The notes under the pieces were generated by a model. The model did not search any database, was not told where the DNA came from, and was given only the letters and a program-made list of their open reading frames with translations. Shown here in pieces: positions 57,620 through 64,000 of a stretch of 64,000 bases of DNA. The stretch comes from Pseudomonas entomophila (GTDB lineage: Bacteria > Pseudomonadota > Gammaproteobacteria > Pseudomonadales > Pseudomonadaceae): assembly GCF_018417595.1 (NCBI RefSeq), contig NZ_CP070982.1, positions 638,501 to 702,500 on the forward strand. Direction: 5' to 3'. A program made the position numbers and the translations under genes. How positions within the stretch are numbered: position 1 is the first letter of the stretch; each line of letters opens with the position of its first letter.

Positions 57620-58975
57620 TCAACCGGCGATCAGGTGGGCCGCGGCCTGGCGGTGGTCGGCGATCAGGCCTTGAACGTCCAGCCCTTCGATCTGGCCGTC
57701 GATGACGCGCCACTGGCCACCGACCATCACCCGGTCGGCGCGATCGGCAGCGCACAGCAGCAAGGCCGAGAGTGGGTCGTGGCTGCCGGAGAAACGCAGT
57801 TCATCGAGCTTGAACAGCGCCAGGTCCGCCTGCTTGCCCACGGCAAGTTCACCGATGTCGCTGCGGCCCAGCAGTCGCGCCGATCCACGGGTGGCCCAAC
57901 CCAGGGCGCGTTCCGGGGTGATCAGCTCGGCGCCGTAGCGCAGGCGTTGCAGGTACAGGGCCTGGCGCGCCTCGAGGATCATGTTCGAGGCGTCGTTGGA
58001 TGCCGAGCCGTCGACGCCCAGGCCCACCGGCGCGCCAGCTGCTTCCAGGTCGACGGTCGGGCAGATGCCCGAGGCCAGGCGCATGTTCGAGCTCGGGCAA
58101 TGACAGATGCCCGTGCCGGCCGCGCCCAGGCGGGCGATTTCATCGGGGTTGAAGTGGATGCCGTGGGCCAGCCAGGTGCGCGGGCCGAGCCAGCCGACGC
58201 TGTCCAGGTAGTCCACGGTGCGCAGGCCGAAGCGTTGCAGGCAGAAGTCTTCTTCGTCGAGGGTCTCGGCCAGGTGGGTGTGCAGGCGCACTTCCAGCTC
58301 CTCGGCCAGTTCGGCGCTGGCGCGCATGATTTCTGGCGTGACCGAGAACGGCGAGCAGGGCGCCAGGGCGATCTGGATGCGCGCGCCGTCACCGCGCTCG
58401 TGGTAGCTGTGGATAAGTCGTTGGCTGTCGGCCAGGATCACTTCGCCCTGTTGCACGGTCTGCTGCGGCGGCAGGCCACCGTCCTTCTCGCCCAGGCTCA
58501 TCGAGCCACGGGTGAGCATGGCGCGCATGCCCAGCTTGCGCACCGCCTCGACTTGCACATCGATGGCGTTGTCCAGGCCTTCGGGGAACAGGTAGTGGTG
58601 ATCGGCGGCGGTGGTGCAGCCCGACAGCAGCAGCTCGGCCAGGGCGACCTGGCTGGCCAGTTCCAGCTTGGCTGGCGTGAGGCGCGCCCAGACCGGGTAG
58701 AGGGTCTTGAGCCAGGGGAACAGGGGCTGGTTGACCACGGGCGCCCAGGCGCGGGTCAGGGTCTGGTAGAAGTGGTGGTGGGTGTTGATCAGGCCGGGCA
58801 GCACCACGTGCTCACGGGCGTCGAATACCTGGTCGCAGGGGGCGCTGGGGGCTTGGCCGGCGGCGAGCAGTTCAGTGATGCGGCCGTCTTCGATCACCAG
58901 GCCGCCACGGGCGTCCTCGTTGTTGGCGGTGAAGATGGCGAGCGGGGATTTCAACCAGATGCGGGTCGCAGGCAT
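57620..58975 (-). CDS. 8-oxoguanine deaminase (amidohydrolase)
   Basis: This 451-residue amidohydrolase has the zinc pair NTHHHFYQ near residue 65, HTHLAET, AHGIHF and DGSASNDASN. It matches the type of 8-oxoguanine deaminase (PA0142 in P. aeruginosa). It converts 8-oxoguanine to uric acid. GAGGAG stands ahead of the ATG. It contains an exact DnaA box (58408-58416) in its coding region. Confidence 0.9.
   Translation of the reverse strand: MPATRIWLKSPLAIFTANNEDARGGLVIEDGRITELLAAGQAPSAPCDQVFDAREHVVLPGLINTHHHFYQTLTRAWAPVVNQPLFPWLKTLYPVWARLTPAKLELASQVALAELLLSGCTTAADHHYLFPEGLDNAIDVQVEAVRKLGMRAMLTRGSMSLGEKDGGLPPQQTVQQGEVILADSQRLIHSYHERGDGARIQIALAPCSPFSVTPEIMRASAELAEELEVRLHTHLAETLDEEDFCLQRFGLRTVDYLDSVGWLGPRTWLAHGIHFNPDEIARLGAAGTGICHCPSSNMRLASGICPTVDLEAAGAPVGLGVDGSASNDASNMILEARQALYLQRLRYGAELITPERALGWATRGSARLLGRSDIGELAVGKQADLALFKLDELRFSGSHDPLSALLLCAADRADRVMVGGQWRVIDGQIEGLDVQGLIADHRQAAAHLIAG
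58408..58416 (-). promoter_or_regulatory. Exact DnaA box inside the 8-oxoguanine deaminase gene
   Basis: The plus strand reads TGTGGATAA, the complement of the consensus TTATCCACA. Part of a local cluster with sites at 59948, 60032, 60148 and 60818. Confidence 0.6.
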
Positions 58976-59095
58976 GTTGCCGGCTCCTCTGAAAGTGGGT
59001 TCAGGTTAGCCAGCTCAGTGTTGCCCTGTCTGCTGATCCAGGTCCGCCGCGGGGGCGAGGTTTCGAGTCTACTGCCTCGCCACGCGGCTTTCAAT

Positions 59096-59782
59096 TCACC
59101 AGGTGAGCGCTTCGCCCTTGTAGTTGATGAAGCGCAGCCCGCCCTTGCCGCTGTGCGCCTTGACCTGCTCGAGCATGCCACGGGTGCTGGTGGGCACGTC
59201 GATCTCGGCGTTCTCGCCGCCCATGTCGGTCTTCACCCAGCCCGGGTGCATGGCCAGCACGCACAGGTCGGGGCGTTGCAGCTCGACCACGAAGCTGTTG
59301 ATCATCGAGTTGAGCGCGGCCTTGCTGGCCTTGTACAGGCAGATCTCGCCACCGTCGGGGACGGTCACGCTACCCAGGATCGAACTCATGAACGCCAGCA
59401 CGCCATTGCCTTCGCGAATCTGCCCGGCCAGGCGGCGGGCGACACGGATCGGCGCCACGGCGTTGGTCATGAACAGGTCGCCGATTTCCTGCACCTGGAC
59501 GCGCTCCAGGTCTTGCGGCAGCGGGCCCATCACCCCGGCGTTGACGAACACCAGGTCGAACACTTCACCGTGCAGGCGCTGCTTGAGGCCGTCGAGCTGT
59601 GCGGTGTCATTCATCTCCAGGCGCTCGATGCGCACCCCAGGGATGTCACCCAGGGCACCCGGCTTCTGCGGGTCGCGCACGGTAGCGACGATGTTCCAGC
59701 CATCCTCGTGCAGGCGTTGCACCAGGCCGAGACCGAGGCCTCGGGAGGCGCCGATGATCAGGGCGGTCTTGTTCTGGGTCAT
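59096..59782 (-). CDS. SDR-family oxidoreductase
   Basis: The 228-residue short-chain dehydrogenase has TGxxxGxG-type loop IIGASRGLGLGL at residues 9-20, VNAGVMGPL and the YxxxK pair CLYKASKAAL, with N and S upstream (MSSILGSVT). The C-terminal substrate part is short. Substrate unknown. AAGGAGC lies six bases before the ATG. The region downstream contains a cluster of DnaA boxes. Confidence 0.92.
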   Translation of the reverse strand: MTQNKTALIIGASRGLGLGLVQRLHEDGWNIVATVRDPQKPGALGDIPGVRIERLEMNDTAQLDGLKQRLHGEVFDLVFVNAGVMGPLPQDLERVQVQEIGDLFMTNAVAPIRVARRLAGQIREGNGVLAFMSSILGSVTVPDGGEICLYKASKAALNSMINSFVVELQRPDLCVLAMHPGWVKTDMGGENAEIDVPTSTRGMLEQVKAHSGKGGLRFINYKGEALTW

Positions 59783-60185
59783 TTCGATGCTCCTTTCAAT
59801 GATGAGCCTTATGTACAGGCGATGCTGCGCACACGGTAACGGCAGGCCAGGGTGACGAGCATAGCCCAGGTGCCCATCCGCTGATCAAAAAATGAGCGGC
59901 AGGCTGGGAGGCCGATGCCACCGGCCTTTGCCGGGGTGTTCAACGGGTTATCCACAAGCTGCTCCACAGTAATTGTGTGCAAGCCCAGCCGTATGGAAAT
60001 ACTTGTTTCTGAGCGTCGAGGCCGTCTGGGCTGGGGATAACTCACAGGCTTTCAGTCACTTGGGTCACTGTCACACAATTGTGATCAAAATATGCTCAAC
60101 CTTCTGGAGGCCTAGAGGCACAAGGGCTGCATAAGAGTGCCCAAAGCTTATCCACAGGCAGGCCCACAGTAGATGTGAGCAACGT
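59783..60185. other. Intergenic region with DnaA boxes and an AT-rich dyad
   Basis: No gene is supported in this 403-bp space. Exact DnaA boxes TTATCCACA are at 59948-59956 and 60148-60156, and a one-mismatch box (TTATCCCCA, reversed) at 60032-60040. An AT-rich segment with the palindrome CACAATTGTG lies near 60073-60082. Its composition is lower in GC than the flanking genes. DnaA binding, titration or regulation is suggested; an origin is not. Confidence 0.6.
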
Positions 60186-60770
60186 TCATTGCCGCTCCAA
60201 CAGGATGCGCCCGCGGCTGATGTCCGCATACTGTTGTTGCAGTGTGTCCAGGTGGGTATCGCCAAAAGCGATGCGCAGGTCCACGCCGTTGGCGGTGAAC
60301 TGCTCATCCAGCACCAGCCCATCCACTTCCGCCAGGCGCAGCTTGACCAGCGCCAGTTCGCTGAAAGTGCAACTGCAACTGAACTCGCTGCGTTGCACCA
60401 GCAATCGCTTGGGTGCCTGCTGCAGGCATTTGTTGGCGCCGCCGCCATAGGCGCGGGCCAGGCCGCCGGTGCCCAGCTGGATACCGCCGTACCAGCGGAT
60501 CACCAGTACCACTACCTGGTCGCAGTCCTGGGCCTCGATGGCGGCGAGGATCGGCCGCCCGGCGGTGCCGCCAGGTTCGCCATCGTCGCTGCTGCGGTAC
60601 TGGCCGCCCAGTTTCCAGGCCCAGCAGTTGTGGGTGGCCGCCAGGTCGCTGTGGCGTTCGATGAAGGCCATCGCCTCGGCGGCGCTGCTGATGGGGCCGG
60701 CGAGGGTGATGAAGCGGCTCTTGCGGATGTCCTCGCGGAACTCGCAGAGGTCGAGCAGGGTAGAAGGCAT
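60186..60770 (-). CDS. YigZ/IMPACT-family protein
   Basis: This 194-residue protein has the family signature RSSDDGEPGGTAGRPILAAIEAQ and VVLVIRWYGGIQLGTGGLARAYGGGA. Members are conserved across bacteria and relate to the N-terminal half of eukaryotic IMPACT; the exact biochemical role is not settled. The C-terminal domain (DUF1949-like) is present. Confidence 0.94.
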   Translation of the reverse strand: MPSTLLDLCEFREDIRKSRFITLAGPISSAAEAMAFIERHSDLAATHNCWAWKLGGQYRSSDDGEPGGTAGRPILAAIEAQDCDQVVVLVIRWYGGIQLGTGGLARAYGGGANKCLQQAPKRLLVQRSEFSCSCTFSELALVKLRLAEVDGLVLDEQFTANGVDLRIAFGDTHLDTLQQQYADISRGRILLERQ

Positions 60771-60779
60771 AGGTCCGGG

Positions 60780-61442
60780 TCAGGCGCGCGTGATGATGCC
60801 GCAGCCTTTGAGAATGATGTGGATAAGGTTGTTGCTGGCGTCTTCCATGTCCTGCTTGGTCAGGCGGGTACGGCCGGTCACCTGGCAGATCTGGGTGGCG
60901 AAGTCGGCGTAGTGCTGGGTGCTGCCCCAGAGCAGGAAGATCAGGTGCACCGGGTCCACCGGGTCCATCTTGCCGGCGTCGATCCAGGCCTGGAACACCG
61001 CGGCGCGGCCACGGAACCATTCGCGGTAGTCGGCGCTGAAATATTCGCTCAGGCATTCGCCGCCGCTGATCACTTCCATGGCGAAGATCCGCGAGGCCTG
61101 TGGGTTGCGTCGTGAGAACTCCATCTTGGTGCGAATGTACTGGCTCAGCGCCTCGGCCGGATCGTCCTCGACGCTCAAGGCGTTGAAGGTGCTGTCCCAC
61201 AGCTCGATGATGTTGCTCAGCACCGCGATGTACAGGCCCAGCTTGTTGGTGAAGTAGTAATGCAGGTTGGCCTTGGGCAGCCCAGCCTTGAGCGCGATGG
61301 TGTTCATGCTCGTGCCCTTGTAGCCGTGGCGGGCGAATTCGTCTTCGGCGGCCTGGATGATGGCCTGCTCGTTCTTCTGGCGGATGCGGCCGGCGGGCTT
61401 GCCCGAGGCGGGGGAGCGATGCGCTGGGACTTCTAGGGTCAT
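60780..61442 (-). CDS. TetR-family regulator (RutR-like C-terminal domain)
   Basis: From the ATG at 61442 the product is 220 residues. N-terminal TetR HTH: AIIQAAEDEFARHGYKGTSMNTIALKAGLPKANLHYYFTNKLGLY. The C-terminal half with IFAMEVISGGECLSEYF and LWGSTQHYADF resembles the RutR-type ligand domain, which senses pyrimidines/purine-like ligands. This would fit the nearby deaminases, but is inference. An exact DnaA box (60818-60826) lies near its 3' end. A TTG at 61469 would lengthen the N-terminus. Confidence 0.88.
   Translation of the reverse strand: MTLEVPAHRSPASGKPAGRIRQKNEQAIIQAAEDEFARHGYKGTSMNTIALKAGLPKANLHYYFTNKLGLYIAVLSNIIELWDSTFNALSVEDDPAEALSQYIRTKMEFSRRNPQASRIFAMEVISGGECLSEYFSADYREWFRGRAAVFQAWIDAGKMDPVDPVHLIFLLWGSTQHYADFATQICQVTGRTRLTKQDMEDASNNLIHIILKGCGIITRA
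60818..60826 (-). promoter_or_regulatory. Exact DnaA box inside the TetR gene
   Basis: The plus strand reads TGTGGATAA. It is one of four exact boxes within 2.4 kb. Confidence 0.6.
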
Positions 61443-61531
61443 GGACGATTCCGGACGGGTCGGTGACAACGAATGTTGGACAGATTACCTGCCTGCGCCG
61501 AAGTGACAAGCATTAGCGTCAGGCACAGGCA

Positions 61532-62449
61532 TCAGCGTGTCGCAGACAGGCTCTCGAGGAAGCTTTCCAGGACCAGGTTCGGCCTGCGCCCCTTGCGTGT
61601 CACCCAGCTCAGGCTCAGGTCGTAGAAGCGTTGCGCCGGCTTCAGCGCGCGCAGGCGGCCTTGTTGCACCCAGAACATCGCGTAGTGGTCGGGCAGGTAG
61701 CCGATGTAGCGGCCTGTCAGTATGAGGAAGGCCATGCCTTCGCGGTCCGAGGCGCTGGCGGTGCAGTGCAGGGCCTGGTAGTGCGCCTGGATGTCGGCAG
61801 GCAGGCGGAAGGTCGGGGCGATGGCGTCCTGGCTGTTGAGTCGCGCGTCATCGATCTGCTGGTCATCGGCATAGAACAGTGGGTGTCCGACCGCGCAGTA
61901 GAGCAGCGAGCGCTCGCTGTAAAGTGGCTGGTACTCGAGCCCGGACAGTGGGCTGGTCTGCGGCACCACCCCGACATGCAGGCTGCCGTCGAGCACCCCT
62001 TGCTCGACCTGGCTGGGTGCGATCATGCGGATCTGGATGTGCACGTCGGGACCACGGTCCTTCAGTTCGGCCAAGGCGTGGGTGATGCGCATGTGCGGCA
62101 GGGTGACCAGGTTGTCGGTCAAACCGATGTTCAACTCGCCGCGTAGGTGCTGGTGCAGGCCGTTGACCTCGGTGCGGAAGGTTTCCAGGGCGCTGAGCAG
62201 TTGCAGCGCCGAGTGGTAGACCTCGCGGCCCTCCTCGGTCAGCGAGAAACCGGCGCGACCGCGCTGGCACAAGCGCAGGCCCAGGCGTTGCTCGAGGTCG
62301 TTCATCTGCTGGCTGATCGCCGAGCGGCCGATGCCCAGCACGTTCTCCGCCGCAGAGAAGCCGCCGCACTCCACGACACTGCGGTAGATCTTCAACAGGC
62401 GGATGTCGAAATCGCTGACCTGGGCAAGAGGATCGGGGCGTCGGCTCAT
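61532..62449 (-). CDS. LysR-family transcriptional regulator
   Basis: The 305-residue LysR protein has the N-terminal winged helix (FDIRLLKIYRSVVECGGFSAAENVLGIGRSAISQQMNDLEQRLGLRLCQRG) and a periplasmic-binding-like effector domain (GELNIGLTDNLVTLPHMRI). It is divergent from bauA with 118 bases between and so probably controls it. Effector not determined. Confidence 0.93.
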   Translation of the reverse strand: MSRRPDPLAQVSDFDIRLLKIYRSVVECGGFSAAENVLGIGRSAISQQMNDLEQRLGLRLCQRGRAGFSLTEEGREVYHSALQLLSALETFRTEVNGLHQHLRGELNIGLTDNLVTLPHMRITHALAELKDRGPDVHIQIRMIAPSQVEQGVLDGSLHVGVVPQTSPLSGLEYQPLYSERSLLYCAVGHPLFYADDQQIDDARLNSQDAIAPTFRLPADIQAHYQALHCTASASDREGMAFLILTGRYIGYLPDHYAMFWVQQGRLRALKPAQRFYDLSLSWVTRKGRRPNLVLESFLESLSATR

Positions 62450-62567
62450 TAGTTTAGTTATCCGCTGACTGAAGGTTAGAAATGTTGGGTTTTTCGAACT
62501 TTATCCCCGTGACAACTTAGCTGCAACAACACCCATCGTTGCCTAATCGTCTTCCGAGGAACCGCCG

Positions 62568-63914
62568 ATGAACATGCCCGAAAACGCCCAGGCCGGCCTG
62601 GCCAGCCAGCTCAAGCTGGATGCCCACTGGATGCCCTACACCGCCAACCGCAACTTCCAGCGCGACCCGCGCCTGATCGTGGCGGCCGAAGGCAACTACC
62701 TGGTCGATGACAAAGGCCGCAAGATCTTCGACGCCTTGTCGGGCCTGTGGACCTGCGGTGCCGGGCATACCCGCAAGGAGATCAGCGAGGCGGTGGCTCG
62801 CCAGGTCGCCACCCTCGACTACTCACCCGCTTTCCAGTTCGGCCACCCGCTGTCGTTCCAGCTGGCCGAGAAGATCGCCAACCTCGCGCCGGGTGACCTG
62901 AACCATGTGTTCTTCACCAACTCCGGTTCCGAATGCGCCGACACCGCGCTGAAGATGGTCCGCGCCTACTGGCGCCTGAAAGGCCAGGCGACCAAGACCA
63001 AGATCATCGGCCGCGCCCGTGGCTATCACGGCGTGAACATCGCCGGCACCAGCCTGGGCGGCGTCAACGGCAACCGCAAGCTGTTCGGTCAGTTGCTGGA
63101 TGTCGACCACCTGCCGCACACCGTGCTGCCCGCCAACGTATTCAGCAAAGGCATGCCGGAGGAGGGCGGGATCGCCCTGGCCGACGAGATGCTCAAGCTG
63201 ATCGAGTTGCATGACGCCTCGAACATCGCCGCAGTGATCGTCGAGCCGCTGGCCGGCTCCGCAGGCGTGCTGCCGCCGCCGAAGGGTTACCTGAAGCGCC
63301 TGCGCGAGATCTGCACCCAGCACAACATCCTGCTGATCTTCGACGAAGTCATCACCGGCTTCGGGCGCATGGGGGCCATGACCGGTGCCGAGGCCTTCGG
63401 TGTCACCCCGGACCTGATGTGCATCGCCAAGCAGGTCACCAACGGCGCGATCCCGATGGGCGCGGTGGTGGCCACGGGCGAGATCTACCAGACCTTCATG
63501 AACCAGCCGACGCCTGAGTACGCGGTGGAGTTCCCCCACGGCTACACCTACTCGGCGCACCCGGTCGCCTGCGCCGCCGGTATTGCCGCCCTGGATCTGC
63601 TGCAGAAAGAGAACCTGGTGCAGTCCGCCGCCGAACTGGCGCCGCACTTCGAGAAGTTGCTGCACGGTATCAAGGGCACCAAGAACGTCGTCGACATCCG
63701 CAACTACGGCCTGGCCGGCGCCATCCAGATTGCCGCGCGCGACGGTGACGCCATCGTCCGCCCATACGAGGCGGCGATGAAACTGTGGCAAGCCGGCTTC
63801 TACGTGCGCTTCGGCGGCGACACCCTGCAGTTCGGGCCAACCTTCAATACCCAGCCGCAGGAACTGGATCGCCTGTTCGACGCGGTGGGCGAAGCCCTGA
63901 ACAAGGTCGACTGA
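62568..63914 (+). CDS. bauA: Omega-amino acid/beta-alanine:pyruvate aminotransferase
   Basis: This 448-residue class III aminotransferase has PLP lysine K288 (CIAKQVTNG), FFTNSGSECADTALKM, RGYHGVNIAGTSLGG, DEVITGFGRMG and a TPEYAVEFPHGYTYSAHPVACAA region. It matches the well-studied P. putida omega-amino acid:pyruvate transaminase, which uses beta-alanine and related amines to make malonate semialdehyde and alanine. The next gene, mmsA, starts 71 bases later and would dispose of the semialdehyde. Confidence 0.95.
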   Translation: MNMPENAQAGLASQLKLDAHWMPYTANRNFQRDPRLIVAAEGNYLVDDKGRKIFDALSGLWTCGAGHTRKEISEAVARQVATLDYSPAFQFGHPLSFQLAEKIANLAPGDLNHVFFTNSGSECADTALKMVRAYWRLKGQATKTKIIGRARGYHGVNIAGTSLGGVNGNRKLFGQLLDVDHLPHTVLPANVFSKGMPEEGGIALADEMLKLIELHDASNIAAVIVEPLAGSAGVLPPPKGYLKRLREICTQHNILLIFDEVITGFGRMGAMTGAEAFGVTPDLMCIAKQVTNGAIPMGAVVATGEIYQTFMNQPTPEYAVEFPHGYTYSAHPVACAAGIAALDLLQKENLVQSAAELAPHFEKLLHGIKGTKNVVDIRNYGLAGAIQIAARDGDAIVRPYEAAMKLWQAGFYVRFGGDTLQFGPTFNTQPQELDRLFDAVGEALNKVD

Positions 63915-63932
63915 TCGTTGTGAATTCGATGT

Positions 63933-63957
63933 CAGGCGCGTGAGCTTTGCGCGCCTG
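63933..63957 (+). terminator. Weak hairpin between bauA and mmsA
   Basis: CAGGCGCG at 63933-63940 pairs with CGCGCCTG at 63950-63957. The following CTTTC is a poor U-run, so partial termination or transcript processing in the bauA-mmsA space is more likely than a full stop. Confidence 0.4.
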
Positions 63958-63985
63958 CTTTCACCTTCTTTATCTGGAGTTCTGC

Positions 63986-64000
63986 ATGAGCATTGTTCAG
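63986..64000 (+). CDS. mmsA: Methylmalonate-semialdehyde dehydrogenase, first five codons
   Basis: ATG at 63986 after CTGGAG reads M-S-I-V-Q and then leaves the window. The position after bauA and these first residues fit mmsA of P. putida, which converts (methyl)malonate semialdehyde to (propionyl-)acetyl-CoA. The call is by context; five codons alone cannot prove it. Confidence 0.6.

Noticed and set aside
59783..60185. Chromosomal replication origin
   Set aside because: DnaA boxes are present, but dnaA, rpmH, gyrB or parAB genes are not, and no strong DNA-unwinding 13-mers are seen. Reported as a DnaA-box cluster only.

Overview
The window looks like chromosomal DNA of a Pseudomonas of the putida/entomophila type. 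From about 8.6 kb onward it is GC-rich, it is dotted with Pseudomonas REP palindromes (GTAGGAGC-type arms), and its gene families and local order (ppa, eutCB-eat-exaC-eatR, mpl-ubiX, rcp-tad, copA-cueR/copZ, purine deaminases, bauA-mmsA) are those of pseudomonad core and flexible genome. I do not assign a species.

Region 1 (1-~8.6 kb) is a visibly AT-richer integrated island. It holds a truncated XRE regulator, a zinc-ribbon membrane protein, a giant P-loop (STAND/NACHT-like) ATPase with a C-terminal PD-(D/E)xK-like nuclease domain, an AlpA-type regulator, a YagK/YfjJ (inovirus Gp2-like) HUH replication protein, an unknown protein, and a P4/CP4-57-type tyrosine integrase at its right edge. 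The AlpA/YfjJ/integrase set resembles a cryptic satellite, and the ATPase-nuclease looks like anti-phage cargo. It is the best candidate here for an undescribed system.

Region 2 (8.9-12.6 kb) is housekeeping: an S24-fold repressor lacking its catalytic dyad, ppa, an MtfA-like peptidase, a DedA protein and a GNAT enzyme. Region 3 (12.7-21.7 kb) is the ethanolamine module: eutC, eutB and permease eat on one strand, aldehyde dehydrogenase exaC, and the divergent sigma-54 activator eatR. Good -24/-12 promoters stand before both eat and exaC. An IS3-family element (16496-17919) has landed in the loop of a REP pair between eat and exaC, and another REP pair sits in frame inside eatR.

Region 4 (21.8-25.8 kb) has mpl-ubiX-lipoprotein and an orphan TpsB-type secretion pore. 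Region 5 (25.9-40.9 kb) is a complete rcp-tad (Flp pilus) locus: flp with a receiver-only response regulator downstream, rcpC-rcpA-tadZABCD plus a DUF3613 protein, pprB, fppA, tadF, the sensor kinase pprA, and tadG. Region 6 (41-50 kb) has two DUF4136 lipoproteins, a tRNA-modifying methyltransferase, a MazG-like protein, a MaoC/FabG/thiolase acyl-chain cluster, an AraC regulator and a dCache chemoreceptor.

Region 7 (50.3-53.9 kb) is copper homeostasis: copA and cueR overlap, copZ is divergent, and both promoters carry near-perfect CueR operators. Region 8 (54-64 kb) has an MFS exporter, an ArsR-like regulator, two purine deaminases, an SDR, a YigZ protein, TetR and LysR regulators, beta-alanine/omega-amino-acid:pyruvate aminotransferase bauA and the first codons of mmsA. 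A cluster of exact DnaA boxes spans 58.4-60.8 kb. No rRNA, tRNA or CRISPR array was seen.
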